A stretch of DNA of 32,584 nt from Ramlibacter sp. (GCA_029237735.1 JAQZBU010000084.1:1-32584), one strand, 5' to 3'; positions 7,401 to 16,647 are shown, numbered from the stretch's first letter. Made by a program: numbers and translations. Notes: generated by a model not told the origin, from the letters alone.

Positions 7401-7431
7401 CTTCAGCGCTGAAGGCACGGTGCCTTCGAAG
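7401..7431. promoter_or_regulatory. Chain of three overlapping palindromes upstream of the small secreted protein gene
   Basis: CTTCAGCGCTGAAG (7401-7414) is a perfect 14-bp palindrome. It overlaps GAAGGCAC-G-GTGCCTTC (7411-7427), an 8-bp perfect inverted repeat, which in turn overlaps CTTCGAAG (7424-7431). The chain ends 10 nt before ATG 7442, where a hairpin could hide the ribosome site. It may be an operator, a translational hairpin or a dispersed repeat. Confidence 0.5.
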
Positions 7432-7441
7432 AAAGAGAACC

Positions 7442-7909
7442 ATGAGACTCCACCTGTTGGCCGCTGTAGCGCTGGCGGCGCTCGCGCCCGCGGCCTGGCC
7501 TGCCGAGGCAAGCTATGACTTCGTTGCCTGCACCCATAGCAAACGCACCATGCTCGAAGCAAGCCCCGAATTCGTCGCCTTTGGCGTCGAGTCATGGGGC
7601 ATCGTGGCCAGCAGCACGAGCAAGGAGTGGGAGCGTGCGACGACCCATTGCGTCGGCTACGTGCGCGTGGCCGCGGGCAAGCCGACCGCCAAGGGAGTGT
7701 GCAAGTGGTTCGACGCCGCCGGCAATGCGGCGTCCGGCGAGTTCGACATGCCGGCGTCGGGCGAGAACAAGTTCACTTGGCTGGTGGGCACGGGCAAATT
7801 CAAGGGGATCGCGGGGACCGGGACGTTCCAGGCCCTGAGCCACGGGGAAGCACAACCCGGAACGGCGCAGGACTGCCGGCGCGACTGGGGCAAATACAGC
7901 ACGCCGTGA
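7442..7909 (+). CDS. Small secreted protein of unknown function
   Basis: The 155-residue product has a clear signal peptide (MRLHLLAAVALAALAPAAWPAEA). The mature part has four Cys (CTHSK, THCVGY, GVCKWF, QDCRRDW) and ends with TWLVGTGKFKGIAGTGTFQ, a pattern seen in beta-barrel proteins of lipocalin or allene-oxide-cyclase-like shape. No function can be assigned. It is divergent from the alcohol dehydrogenase and shares its upstream region, so a common regulator is possible. The chosen start follows a weak AAAGAG site and a strong palindrome chain (7401-7431). A longer reading frame upstream lacks a plausible start and would place the signal peptide internally. Confidence 0.75.
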   Translation: MRLHLLAAVALAALAPAAWPAEASYDFVACTHSKRTMLEASPEFVAFGVESWGIVASSTSKEWERATTHCVGYVRVAAGKPTAKGVCKWFDAAGNAASGEFDMPASGENKFTWLVGTGKFKGIAGTGTFQALSHGEAQPGTAQDCRRDWGKYSTP

Positions 7910-7910
7910 G

Positions 7911-7935
7911 GCGTAGAACGCCGCGCCGCCCTGAT
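7911..7935 (+). repeat. GCGTAGAACGCC repeat unit, copy 2
   Basis: Same orientation as 5026-5050, with a single mismatch over 25 bases (CCGCGCC against CCCCGCC). It starts directly after the stop of the small secreted protein gene, and its GCGT-AGA-ACGC stem could act as a termination hairpin. Confidence 0.75.
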
Positions 7936-7988
7936 ACATCCAACGGTGTGGTTGTTTTGAAAAAGTCGAGCGAAAGAATGTCGCCTAA

Positions 7989-8090
7989 GGGCCGGGGATG
8001 GCGGGTGGCTGACGCAGTGAGGTCAAGGAGGAGCCGCCCTCCCGGCGGCGGGGGACACGAACGGAGTCGGCCGCCCGACGTCCCCGGCCC
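7989..8090 (-). repeat. 102-bp composite palindromic element containing the right 34-bp copy
   Basis: The outer ends GGGCCGGGGA (7989-7998) and TCCCCGGCCC (8081-8090) are a perfect 10-bp inverted repeat. Inside lies 8023-8056, the exact reverse complement of 4985-5018. The element fills the gap between the convergent small secreted protein gene and fnr. It resembles a REP/MITE-like dispersed element and contains no reading frame of note. Confidence 0.75.
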
Positions 8091-8107
8091 GCCGCCAACA
8101 AACTGCG

Positions 8108-8890
8108 CTAGTTGCAGGCCTGTCGGTTGACGATGCTCTTGAGGGCTTCCGTGTCCAGGATGCGAACATGACGCTGGCGCACTTCGACGATGCCGTCCTC
8201 GGAGAACTTCGAGAAGGTGCGGCTGACGGTTTCCAGCTTCAGGCCGAGGTAGCTGCCGATTTCCTCGCGCGTCATGCGCAGCACGAGTTCGGAGCGGGAG
8301 AATCCGCGGGCGTGCAGGCGCTGTACCAGGTTCAGCAGGAATGCGGCCAGGCGCTCCTCGGCGCGCATGCTGCCCAAGAGCAGCATCACACCGTGCTCTC
8401 GCACGATTTCGCGGCTCATGATCCGGTGCACGTGGTGTTGAAGCGCGTTCACTTCGCGCGAGAGTTCGCCGATGCGGTCGAAGGGCATGACGCAGACTTC
8501 GGCGTCCTCCAGCGCGATGGCGTCGCAAGTGTGGCGGTCATTGACGATGCCGTCCAGGCCGATAATCTCGCCGGCCATCTGGAAGCCGGTTACCTGGTCG
8601 CGGCCGTCTTCGGCGGTGACGCAGGTCTTGAAGAAGCCTGTGCGGATCGCGAAGAGGGACTGGAAGGATTCACCATTGCGAAAGAGGATCGCGCCGCGCT
8701 TGATCTTGCGCCGCGTCGCCACCACTTCGTCGATGCGTTCGAGCTCCTCGGGAGACAGGCCGATGGGCATGCACAGCTCGCGCAGGTTGCAATTCGAGCA
8801 GGCAACCTTCATGCTGTGAGGATCGAACGGCTCCGTTGTGCCGGACGGTATCAGCTTCAGGTTAGGGGCGGGCACAGGGGTTTCCTTCAT
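8108..8890 (-). CDS. fnr: FNR-type oxygen-responsive regulator (Crp/Fnr family)
   Basis: The 260-residue protein has the cysteine set of E. coli FNR for an oxygen-labile [4Fe-4S] cluster: C31, C34 and C40 in CSNCNLRELC, and C122 in DRHTCDAIAL. A cyclic-nucleotide-like beta-roll is followed by a dimer helix and a C-terminal helix-turn-helix (TREEIGSYLGLKLETVSRTF). Its E--SR recognition residues are those that read TTGAT half-sites. It should therefore bind TTGAT-N4-ATCAA when oxygen is low. Two such boxes lie between it and divergent hemN (8905-8918 and 8946-8959), which implies autoregulation and control of hemN. Full length, no defects seen. Confidence 0.93.
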   Translation of the reverse strand: MKETPVPAPNLKLIPSGTTEPFDPHSMKVACSNCNLRELCMPIGLSPEELERIDEVVATRRKIKRGAILFRNGESFQSLFAIRTGFFKTCVTAEDGRDQVTGFQMAGEIIGLDGIVNDRHTCDAIALEDAEVCVMPFDRIGELSREVNALQHHVHRIMSREIVREHGVMLLLGSMRAEERLAAFLLNLVQRLHARGFSRSELVLRMTREEIGSYLGLKLETVSRTFSKFSEDGIVEVRQRHVRILDTEALKSIVNRQACN

Positions 8891-8904
8891 CGCGATGGGC
8901 TCTT

Positions 8905-8918
8905 CTGATCTGAATCAA
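8905..8918. promoter_or_regulatory. FNR box, fnr-proximal
   Basis: CTGAT-CTGA-ATCAA matches the TTGAT-N4-ATCAA consensus at 9 of 10 positions. It is 15 bp upstream of the fnr start codon and so could act as a repressing, autoregulatory site. Confidence 0.65.
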
Positions 8919-8945
8919 ATTGTCCGGGCGCTCGCGGGCACCGAC

Positions 8946-8959
8946 TTGATGAATGTCAA
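8946..8959. promoter_or_regulatory. FNR box upstream of hemN
   Basis: TTGAT-GAAT-GTCAA matches the consensus at 9 of 10 positions. Its centre is about 58 bp before the hemN ATG (9011), a position that suits activation from a class II-like site with a short leader. hemN is a classic FNR target in proteobacteria. Confidence 0.7.
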
Positions 8960-9010
8960 GCATGGGTCCCGTGGCGGGCTGCACAGTATCGGCAATAGCT
9001 GAAAATATCC

Positions 9011-10777
9011 ATGACCACTCTCTCACCCGAACTCCTCCGCCGCTTCGACATCCCGGGGCCGCGCTATACGTCCTATCCCACGGCAGACCGCTTCGTAGAA
9101 GCCTTCACGGCCGCCGACTACGGTCAGGCCCTGGCGCAGCGCCGCACCGGCCCCGCGGCATTGGCGCTACCACTTTCGCTGTATGTGCACATTCCTTTTT
9201 GCGAATCGCTGTGCTACTACTGCGCCTGCAACAAGATCATCACCAAGCACCACAGCCGCTCGGCCTCGTACCTGCGCTACCTGAGCCGTGAGGTCGACCT
9301 GCACACCGAGCATCTGGGCCTGGGCCAGGCAGTGACACAGCTTCACCTGGGCGGTGGCACGCCCACCTTCCTGTCCGATGACGAGCTCAAGGAGCTCATG
9401 GCGATGCTGCGGCGCAGTTTCGCGATGGCCCCCGGCGGCGAGTATTCGATCGAGGTGGACCCGCGCACCGTGGACGCCACACGCCTGAACACGCTGGCCG
9501 AACTGGGCTTTAACCGCCTCAGCTTCGGCGTGCAGGATTTCGACCCCGAGGTGCAGAAGGCCGTGCACCGCATCCAGCCCGCCGAACAGGTGTTCGCGCT
9601 GGTGGAGCAGGCACGCGCCATCGGCTTCGATTCGATCAACGTCGACCTGATCTACGGCCTGCCCAAGCAGACGCCTGAATCCTTCGCGCGCACTTTGGCG
9701 CAGGTGAGCCAGCTGCGCCCCGATCGCATCGCGCTCTATGCCTACGCGCACCTGCCCGAGCGCTTCAAGCCGCAGCGGCGCATCCTGTCCAATGAGATCC
9801 CGGGCGCGCAGTCCAAGGTGGCGATGCTGGCGCAGTCGCTCGAGGCCTTCAGCGATGCGGGCTACGTCTATGTCGGCATGGACCACTTCGCACTGCCGAA
9901 CGACGCGCTGGCCGTTGCCAAACGCCAGGGCCGACTGCACCGGAACTTCCAGGGTTACAGCACGCAACCCGATTGCGACCTGATCGGCCTGGGCGTCTCG
10001 GCCATCGGCAAGGTGGGCGCCACCTACAGCCAGAACGCCAAGACGATGGAGGAATACTGCGACGCGCTGGACCACGGCCAGCTGCCGGTGAACCGCGGCC
10101 TCGCATTGAGCCGTGACGACCTCGCTCGCCGCGCCGTGATCATGGCACTGATGTGCCAGGGGCAGGTGTTGTTCGAGTCGATCGAGCTGGCCTGGCTGCT
10201 CGACTTCCGCGAGTACTTCGCCTCCGAGCTCGACGCCATGCGCGACCTCGCCGACAAGGGCCTGGTGACGCTGGACGACGCGGGCATCCAGGTCACTCCC
10301 ATGGGCTGGTACTTCGTGCGGGCCGTCGCGATGGTGTTCGACCGCTACCTGCAGGCCGATCGCAACCGCGCGAAGTTCTCCAGAATCGGCCCGGTCGCTC
10401 TGGGCTTTCCAGGCCGGACGCCTTGTGGGTTATTCGCTCGCCGGCGCAGGCGCGGCTTTTGCCGTACAGGCATTCGCCTGGCTCACCACGAGCACGGCTG
10501 CGCTTCGGCCGGTGTGGACGCTGTTCCACCTTGCGGTGCTCGCATGGGGCCTCATGCTGGTCACGCGCGCGCGCCAGCCGCTGTGGGTCAGCAACACGGG
10601 CCGCAGCATCTGGACGCGCGTTCGCCCGATGGCGCAGGCGCGCGGCGGGATCTTCGCCACCGGCGCCCTGTGGGCGTTCATGCCCTGCGGGTTGCTGTAT
10701 TCCGCGCTGCTGGTCGCATCGCTCAGTGGCGGGCCGCTGGAAGGTGCTGCCTCGATGGCGCTGTTCGCGCTGGGTAG
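9011..10777 (+). CDS. hemN: Oxygen-independent coproporphyrinogen III oxidase HemN, aberrant 3' end
   Basis: Residues 1-459 are a complete-looking HemN: RRFDIPGPRYTSYPTADRF near the start, the radical SAM motif C64-x3-C68-x2-C71 in CESLCYYCAC, LGGGTPTFL, and a C-terminus reaching FDRYLQADRNRAKFSRI. The enzyme decarboxylates two propionates of coproporphyrinogen III in anaerobic haem synthesis, using SAM and a [4Fe-4S] cluster. The family normally ends one or two residues after this point. Here the frame instead runs on for about 129 residues through out-of-frame safE sequence to a stop at 10777. Sequence holding the hemN stop and the safE start has been lost near 10385-10390. The read-through tail is low-complexity Arg/Ala/Gly-rich and is not a real domain. 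An FNR box lies upstream. Confidence 0.92.
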   Translation: MTTLSPELLRRFDIPGPRYTSYPTADRFVEAFTAADYGQALAQRRTGPAALALPLSLYVHIPFCESLCYYCACNKIITKHHSRSASYLRYLSREVDLHTEHLGLGQAVTQLHLGGGTPTFLSDDELKELMAMLRRSFAMAPGGEYSIEVDPRTVDATRLNTLAELGFNRLSFGVQDFDPEVQKAVHRIQPAEQVFALVEQARAIGFDSINVDLIYGLPKQTPESFARTLAQVSQLRPDRIALYAYAHLPERFKPQRRILSNEIPGAQSKVAMLAQSLEAFSDAGYVYVGMDHFALPNDALAVAKRQGRLHRNFQGYSTQPDCDLIGLGVSAIGKVGATYSQNAKTMEEYCDALDHGQLPVNRGLALSRDDLARRAVIMALMCQGQVLFESIELAWLLDFREYFASELDAMRDLADKGLVTLDDAGIQVTPMGWYFVRAVAMVFDRYLQADRNRAKFSRIGPVALGFPGRTPCGLFARRRRRGFCRTGIRLAHHEHGCASAGVDAVPPCGARMGPHAGHARAPAAVGQQHGPQHLDARSPDGAGARRDLRHRRPVGVHALRVAVFRAAGRIAQWRAAGRCCLDGAVRAG

Positions 10778-10952
10778 CGGCCTGTCACTTTCACTCGCAC
10801 CCGCGGTGTACGCGCGCCTGCAGCAGGCCGGCAACCGGCTGCGCCAGGATTGGGGCACGCGCGCAGCCGGTGCACTGCTGGTGCTGGCGGCGGCATGGGC
10901 GCTGTGGATGGACATGGCGCATCGCGTCGCCGTGTGGTGCGGCCTTGCGTAG
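10388..10952 (+). pseudogene. SafE/TauE-like membrane protein, 5'-truncated
   Basis: From about 10398 a frame reads SLWAFQAGRLVGYSLAGAGAAF, followed by hydrophobic segments (FAVQAFAWL, FHLAVLAWGLMLV, ATGALWAFMPCGLLYSALLVASL, SMALFALGSGLSLSLAP, GALLVLAAAWALWM) and a stop at 10950-10952. This is the C-terminal two-thirds of the sulfite exporter TauE/SafE-like protein that often sits beside hemN and the cco genes in Betaproteobacteria. The usual N-terminus with its first membrane segments and Cys pair (GxPHCAAMC type) is missing. A GTG at 10425 is the first usable start, but it would give an incomplete protein. The frame differs from hemN, so no functional fusion results. Its role is perhaps in metal or cytochrome oxidase maturation. 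Confidence 0.75.
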
Positions 10953-11016
10953 ACGCTCCGGTGTGGCAAGCCTGGTCACCTCGCTCTAAGTGATTTGCTC
11001 AAGTTACGGATAGACG

Positions 11017-11036
11017 CACTTGACACTTGTCAAGTG
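11017..11036. promoter_or_regulatory. Perfect 9-2-9 inverted repeat with FNR/DNR-like core upstream of the hybrid kinase
   Basis: CACTTGACA-CT-TGTCAAGTG is a perfect inverted repeat. Its core TTGAC-ACTT-GTCAA (11020-11033) has the Crp/Fnr half-site spacing of FNR boxes, with C and G at the inner positions. It also contains a perfect -35 hexamer TTGACA (11020-11025). Possible -10 sequences are TAGATA at 11041 (15-bp spacer) or GATACA at 11043 (17-bp spacer). A regulator bound here would cover the -35. Confidence 0.6.
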
Positions 11037-11137
11037 GTCTTAGATACACCGTTCACACAATGTGGTCCGGGGATGTTTATCTCCCTCGTGGACCTTCCGC
11101 CGCCGGTCTGTCCCACCAGATAACTTCGAGGGGCCTC

Positions 11138-14100
11138 ATGCACAAACACCGCGCAGGCGCACATGCCGATCGCACTGCTGATCGCACCCGCTGGCTGCGC
11201 GTGCGCGTGGTGGCGATGTATGCGCTCTTCGCGTCACTGTGGATACTGGCCTCCGATTCCCTCCTGGCCGCGCTCGTGAGCGATCGGGAGCTGGCCATCA
11301 CGCTCGGCACGTACAAGGGTTGGTTGTTCGTCGGGGTCACCGCGCTGCTGCTCTTCGGCCTGTTGCGCGGAGTGGCCGGGCCGCCGCCCGCCATTGCCCG
11401 TGCGGGGCCGGGCACCGGCATCCAGCCCTGGCTGGTTCCGTTCGGCATAGGCGCGTTCGTCGTGACGATGATGACGGGCGCCGCGCTCATCGTCTCTCGC
11501 GACGAGCACCACGATGCCGAGGCCGACCGGCTCGAGGCCGTGGCGGAGCTGCGCGCCGACCAGGTCGGCCAGTGGCTGCGTGAGCGCAAAGGCCAGGTCC
11601 AGTTCGGTGCCGATAGCACCATCGGCCAGCTCGCGGGCGGTTGGCTGGACGAAGGTGGCGCCGAGACCTATCGCACCCTCGTGTCGCGCCTGGCGGCATT
11701 CCACAAGGCAAGCGCTGGCCATGGCGTGTTGGTGGTGGACCGCCAGGGCCAGATCATCGCCTCGGTGGGCAAGCACGTGGACTTCTCCGCCGAACTGGCG
11801 GAGGTGGCTGCCGGCGCGTTCGCCAGCAACACCTTGCGGTTCACCAAGCCCTATCTCAGCGGGGAGGGCGATGGCCACCGCTACGTCGACATCGCCGCGC
11901 CTCTCACGTCGAGTGGCAAGCCGCCCCGCGCGGCGCTCGTGCTGCGGCTGAACACCGACGATTTCCTGCTGCCCACGCTCGGGCGGTGGCCACTGCCCGC
12001 GCACAGCGCCGCCTCGATGCTGCTGGATGCGAACGGGATGCCGCTTCTGAACGCGGGCTCATCCCGCGTCCCGGTGAACGATCACTTGCTGGATGGCGGC
12101 GACGCCGCGGTGACACACGACGCCGATGGCCGCTCCGTGCTGGCCGTGGCGCGTCCGGTCGCGGGCACCGCGTGGTTCGTAGCCGCCCGGATCGACGAGG
12201 ACGAGGCGAACGCGGCCGCCAACCGCGACGCCGGGTGGATCGCCGGCTTCGGGGCGATCGTCATCTTCGCGTGGGCAATCGGGCTGTACCTGATGCGCGA
12301 GCGCGAGGCGTTGCAGCTCAAGCAGGCGGAAGCCGAGCAGCAGGCGCAGAAGCTTCAGGCACTGCAGCTCCTGCAATCGATCGCCGGCAGCTCGACCGAC
12401 GCTATCTACGCGAAGGACCAGGATGGGCGCTTCCTGCTGTTCAACGGCGCGGCCAGCCGTGCGGCCGGCAAGCCGGCCGATGCGGTGATGGGCAAACGCG
12501 TCCACGACATCTACCCCGCCGCCCAGGCCGAGCAGATGAGGGCGTCGGACCTCAAGGTCATGGAGTCCGGACGGTCCTGTACCTACGAGAACGAACTGGA
12601 CACCGTGGAGGGGACGCGAACTTACTTCACCACGAAGGAACCTTTGCGCGGGGCCGACGGGGAGATCATCGGCATTTTCGGCATCTCCCGGGACATCACG
12701 GCGCGCCTGGAGGCGGAGCGGGCCCTGCGCGAGGCGGCGCAGCTGACGCAGGCGGTGGGCGACTCCGTGCTGGACCATTTGGCCGTACTCGATGCGGACG
12801 GCTTCGTCATCAAGACCAACGATGCGTGGCGGGCGCACGCGCATGACTCGCTTGCGCCGGAGTGCGATTCCCTGCCGCGATGCGACGTGGGCGTCAACTA
12901 CCTGGAGGAGTCGACCCGCGGCCGCACACCGGACAATGTGCAGGCCCGCCGGGGAATTGATGAGGTCCTGGGCGGCCGCAGGCCCTTCTTCACGCACGAG
13001 TACAGCTGTGGCCGTCCGGGACCGGACCAGCGCTGGTTCGTGATGAAGGTGACGCCGCTGCGGACCGAGCATGGCGGCGTGGTGGTCGTGCACTCGGACA
13101 TCACTGAGCTCAAGCGCGCGACGGCCGAGCTGCGGCGCTACCGTTCGCAACTTGAAGACCTCGTGGTGAAACGCACGGCGCAGCTGGAGGACACCAACAG
13201 GGCGCTGGTCGAGAGCGAGCGCTTCGTGCGCACCATGACCGACAACATGCCGGCTGCGCTGGCCTATTGGGACAGCGACCTGCGATGCCGATTCGCGAAC
13301 CGGCTGTACCGCGCGCGCTACCAGTTGCGGCGCGAGTCGATCCTAGAGATGGGCCTGCGCGAGATGGTGGGACACGCCGAGTTTCACGCCATGGAGCCGC
13401 GGGTGCGCAGCGCGCTGCGCGGCCAGGGCTGCACCTATGCGATCACCCACCGCAATGACGACGGCAGCGACGCCCATTACCTCGTCAATTTCATTCCGGA
13501 CAAGGTCGATGGCGAAGTGCGCGGCTTCTTCGTCCTCGCCTCCGACATCACCGAGCTGAAGCAGGCCCAGCGCCAGATCGAGCAGACGATGCGGGAGCTG
13601 GTCGTCGCGCGTGACCGGGCCGAGGCGGCCAACCGCGCCAAGAGCGCGTTCCTGGCGAACATGAGCCACGAGATCCGCACGCCGATGAACGCCATCATCG
13701 GTTTCGCCGAACTGCTCAAGGCCGACTGCGCGGACGCTGCCGCGCTGCAGCGGCTGGAGAACGTGTCCGAGGCCGCGAACCACCTGCTGGCCCTGATCAA
13801 CGACATCCTGGACCTGTCCAAGATCGAAGCGGGCAAGTTCGCGTTGGAGTGCACGGGCTTTCGCCTGCGTGACGCCATCGGCCGCGCCGTGATCCTGATC
13901 GCCGGGGACGCACAGGCCAAGGGCATCGAGCTGGCGCTCGACACAGACCGTGTGCCCGATGCCTTGTTCGGCGACCCGACGCGGCTGTCGCAGGCGCTGC
14001 TGAACCTGCTGGGCAACGCCGTGAAATTCACCGAACGCGGCCGGGTGGAATTGCGAGCCGATGTACTGGACGAAGCGGACGGTGAACTGCGGGTGCGCTT

Positions 14101-15439
14101 CGAGGTGAGCGACACCGGCATTGGCATTGCACCGGACAAGCTGGGCAACCTGTTCGCCGCGTTCGAGCAGGCCGACAGTTCAACCACGCGCCGATTTGGC
14201 GGCACCGGTCTGGGCCTGGCGCTGACGCGCCACATTGCCGGCCTGATGGGCGGTGAAGTGGGTGTTCGCAGCGAGCCGGGCGTGGGCAGCACTTTCTGGT
14301 TCACGGCCCTGTTGGGACGCGCCGCGCCCGGCAGCACAGAGCCGGCCGCCGCGCTTTCAATCGGCACCGACGCGGGCAGCAATGTGAATGTGGGGGCGGC
14401 GTCACGGGCGCATGTACTGGTCGTGGAAGACAATCGCTTCAACCAGGAGGTGACACTGGCGGCGCTCAAGCGTGCGGGTCTGGACGTCGACCTCGCGCCC
14501 CACGGCGAGCGGGCCGTGGCGATGGCCGGCGAACGCCGCTACGACCTCGTCCTGATGGATCTGCAGATGCCGGTGATGGACGGCTTCGATGCCACGGCAG
14601 CGCTGCGAAAACTGGCGGGGTACGAGGCGACACCCATCCTCGCGCTGACAGCGAACGCGTTCGGGGAGACACGCGCGGCCTGCCTTGCAGCAGGCATGAA
14701 CGACCACATCGCCAAGCCGATCAGCCCACAACGGCTCGGCGATGCGCTGGCCCGCTGGTTGCCCCGAGTGGCCGTGGTGCAGCCGCTGGAACCGGCAACC
14801 GCGACAGCCCTGGCCAACCGGCTGGCGGGCATCGAAGGGTTTGACCCTGCCGTCGGGCAGGCGCTGGCCGGGGACGAGGCGGTGTTCCTCGAGTTGCTCG
14901 GGCGCTTCGTCACGGCACACCAGGATGGTGTGCCCGGCCTCGACAGCAGCCTGGCCACCGGGCAGTTTGAGCTCGCGCGGCGGATGGTGCACTCGCTCAA
15001 AGGCTCGGCCGCCGCGATCGGAGCCGAAACACTGCGCCGACAGGCGGCCGTTTGCGAGTCCGCGATCGAGCGGCGCGACGAGCTGAAACAGATGCGCCTG
15101 CTGGCATTCGACCTGGAATACGAGCTGGTCCACTTCGTCGCGGCCCTGAACGATCGGCTGCCCACACCGGCGCGGGCCGAAGATAGTGCCGCGGCGGTGA
15201 TGACCGCGCCGAACCTCGCCGCTGCTGTCGAAACGCTGGGCAATCTGCTGGCCTGCGGCGATTTCCGCGCGCAGCGGCTTCACCGCGATATCGCGCCGCA
15301 GCTGAAGGCCGCGTTCGGCGCGCCCGCGGAGGCACTGGCGCAGGCGGTGCGGGATCACGATTACGAGCGGGCCTTCGCGCTGCTCGATACGCTACAAGAC
15401 AGGCGGCGCGATTCGAGCGTTGCAAGGGAGGTGCCATGA
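11138..15439 (+). CDS. Hybrid sensor histidine kinase with three PAS-like domains, receiver and HPt
   Basis: The 1433-residue protein starts at ATG 11138 behind GAGGGG. Domain order is: two membrane helices ([19 protein letters not shown] and [16 protein letters not shown]); a third helix; a periplasmic dCache-like sensor of about 230 residues; a membrane helix ([20 protein letters not shown]); three PAS-like units (first near [17 protein letters not shown]); HisKA with H844 in [15 protein letters not shown]; an HATPase with [11 protein letters not shown] and GGTGLGLAL; a receiver with D1141 in [11 protein letters not shown]; and an HPt with H1285 in [11 protein letters not shown]. It should run a full phosphorelay from the membrane, but no DNA-binding output partner is present here. 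The next gene overlaps it by ATGA. The ligand is unknown. Confidence 0.93.
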   Translation: MHKHRAGAHADRTADRTRWLRVRVVAMYALFASLWILASDSLLAALVSDRELAITLGTYKGWLFVGVTALLLFGLLRGVAGPPPAIARAGPGTGIQPWLVPFGIGAFVVTMMTGAALIVSRDEHHDAEADRLEAVAELRADQVGQWLRERKGQVQFGADSTIGQLAGGWLDEGGAETYRTLVSRLAAFHKASAGHGVLVVDRQGQIIASVGKHVDFSAELAEVAAGAFASNTLRFTKPYLSGEGDGHRYVDIAAPLTSSGKPPRAALVLRLNTDDFLLPTLGRWPLPAHSAASMLLDANGMPLLNAGSSRVPVNDHLLDGGDAAVTHDADGRSVLAVARPVAGTAWFVAARIDEDEANAAANRDAGWIAGFGAIVIFAWAIGLYLMREREALQLKQAEAEQQAQKLQALQLLQSIAGSSTDAIYAKDQDGRFLLFNGAASRAAGKPADAVMGKRVHDIYPAAQAEQMRASDLKVMESGRSCTYENELDTVEGTRTYFTTKEPLRGADGEIIGIFGISRDITARLEAERALREAAQLTQAVGDSVLDHLAVLDADGFVIKTNDAWRAHAHDSLAPECDSLPRCDVGVNYLEESTRGRTPDNVQARRGIDEVLGGRRPFFTHEYSCGRPGPDQRWFVMKVTPLRTEHGGVVVVHSDITELKRATAELRRYRSQLEDLVVKRTAQLEDTNRALVESERFVRTMTDNMPAALAYWDSDLRCRFANRLYRARYQLRRESILEMGLREMVGHAEFHAMEPRVRSALRGQGCTYAITHRNDDGSDAHYLVNFIPDKVDGEVRGFFVLASDITELKQAQRQIEQTMRELVVARDRAEAANRAKSAFLANMSHEIRTPMNAIIGFAELLKADCADAAALQRLENVSEAANHLLALINDILDLSKIEAGKFALECTGFRLRDAIGRAVILIAGDAQAKGIELALDTDRVPDALFGDPTRLSQALLNLLGNAVKFTERGRVELRADVLDEADGELRVRFEVSDTGIGIAPDKLGNLFAAFEQADSSTTRRFGGTGLGLALTRHIAGLMGGEVGVRSEPGVGSTFWFTALLGRAAPGSTEPAAALSIGTDAGSNVNVGAASRAHVLVVEDNRFNQEVTLAALKRAGLDVDLAPHGERAVAMAGERRYDLVLMDLQMPVMDGFDATAALRKLAGYEATPILALTANAFGETRAACLAAGMNDHIAKPISPQRLGDALARWLPRVAVVQPLEPATATALANRLAGIEGFDPAVGQALAGDEAVFLELLGRFVTAHQDGVPGLDSSLATGQFELARRMVHSLKGSAAAIGAETLRRQAAVCESAIERRDELKQMRLLAFDLEYELVHFVAALNDRLPTPARAEDSAAAVMTAPNLAAAVETLGNLLACGDFRAQRLHRDIAPQLKAAFGAPAEALAQAVRDHDYERAFALLDTLQDRRRDSSVAREVP

Positions 15440-16647
15440 ACGCAAGAAGCAGTGGGCCGCCGGACAAGCCGGTGGTCCTGGTGGTGGACGATTCGCCCGC
15501 CTATCTCAGCATGCTGGGTGCGATGCTGGAGGATGCCTACACCGTGCGGGTGGCCGCTTCCGGCCAGCGAGCGCTGCAGCTTGCGGCGTTGGAGCCGCAC
15601 CCCGACCTGATCCTGCTGGATGTGCTGATGCCGGACATGGACGGCCATGCGGTGCTCACGGCCCTGCGCCAGGACATTCGCACTTGCGACATCCCGGCGA
15701 TCTTCTTCACCAGCCTGCAGGAGCCCGGTGACGAACTGGCGGGGCTGTCGGAGGGAGCGGCGGACTACATCGTCAAACCTGCGGCGCCCGCGGTGGTCAA
15801 GGCGCGCGTGCGTGCGCAGATCGAGCTCAAGCGGATGCGCGACAGCTTGCGCGAGCACAACATCGCCCTGGAGCTCGAAATCGAGTGCCGCAGCCGGCTG
15901 GAGCAGGCCCTGCAGAACACCATTGCCGACCTGGAAGCCTTCAGCTACAGCGTGTCGCACGACCTGCGGGCGCCGCTCAGTGCCGTGAACGCATTCGCCA
16001 TTTCGCTGCTGGAAACGGAAGCGGATGCGCTGTCGCCGCGCGGCCGGCACCGCCTTGAGCGCATCGTGGCCGGCTCGACGCGGATGAACCAGATGATCGA
16101 CGACATCCTGGCGTGCTCGCGCGCGGAACGCACGGAAATGCGCTGGCAGACGGTCGACCTGGGCGCGATGGCGGCGGACACGGTTGCCGAGATGCGCCAT
16201 GCCTGGCCCGCGACCGAAGTCGACATCGGGCCGCTGCCGGCGGTGCACGCGGACGGCTGCATGGCGCGGCAGATCCTGGCCAACCTCATCGGTAATGCGT
16301 TCAAGTTCTCGGGCTCGCGTGAGGGCGCGCGGGTGGAAATCTCCGCGACCCAGGCGGGCGGCATCGCGGAGATTACCGTGCGCGACAACGGAGCAGGGTT
16401 CGACATGGCGTACTCCAGCAAGCTGTTCGGCCTGTTCCAGCGGCTGCACAGCGATGCGGAGTTTCCGGGCTCGGGCGTGGGGCTGGCGATCGTCAAGCGG
16501 CTGGTGTCGCGGCACGGCGGCACGATCCGCGCGGAGTCCGTGCCCGGCGGATGGACCACCTTCCGCTTCTCGTTCGGCGCACGCTCGGCCGTGACGGCGA
16601 CGGAGCCGGCGAGTGGCGAACGTTCGCTCTCACTCCAGGTCAACTGA
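15436..16647 (+). CDS. Response regulator fused to a histidine kinase (REC-HisKA-HATPase)
   Basis: The 403-residue soluble protein has a receiver (VVDDS at 17-20, phospho-acceptor D62 in [12 protein letters not shown]114 in IVKP). A coiled-coil linker of about 45 residues follows ([24 protein letters not shown]). The kinase has H175 in [17 protein letters not shown] and an ATPase domain ([38 protein letters not shown]). The SHDLRAPL H-box and the LFGLFQRLH segment are those of phytochrome-type kinases, though no photosensory domain is present. Its start overlaps the stop of the hybrid kinase, so the two are translationally coupled. The HPt of the upstream protein is the likely phosphodonor for its receiver. 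The 3' end overlaps the convergent RNase gene by 18 nt. Confidence 0.93.
   Translation: MNARSSGPPDKPVVLVVDDSPAYLSMLGAMLEDAYTVRVAASGQRALQLAALEPHPDLILLDVLMPDMDGHAVLTALRQDIRTCDIPAIFFTSLQEPGDELAGLSEGAADYIVKPAAPAVVKARVRAQIELKRMRDSLREHNIALELEIECRSRLEQALQNTIADLEAFSYSVSHDLRAPLSAVNAFAISLLETEADALSPRGRHRLERIVAGSTRMNQMIDDILACSRAERTEMRWQTVDLGAMAADTVAEMRHAWPATEVDIGPLPAVHADGCMARQILANLIGNAFKFSGSREGARVEISATQAGGIAEITVRDNGAGFDMAYSSKLFGLFQRLHSDAEFPGSGVGLAIVKRLVSRHGGTIRAESVPGGWTTFRFSFGARSAVTATEPASGERSLSLQVN

Larger units (their letters stand above)
7101..7441. other. Divergent intergenic region between the alcohol dehydrogenase and a small secreted protein gene
   Basis: This 341-nt region should hold the promoters of the minus-strand dehydrogenase and of the plus-strand gene at 7442. 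I see an inverted repeat GTGAC-N5-GTCAC (7296-7310) that could be a regulator site, and a chain of palindromes at 7401-7431. I found no convincing sigma54 site, and no sigma70 pair clear enough to call. Confidence 0.5.

Noticed and set aside
4985..8056. The inverted-repeat-flanked block as an insertion sequence
   Set aside because: It contains no transposase or integrase, and I see no target-site duplication. The flanks look like dispersed palindromic repeats.
10388..10777. A possible genuine C-terminal extension of HemN
   Set aside because: The extra residues are an out-of-frame reading of safE-like sequence, while the conserved membrane protein is in another frame of the same DNA.
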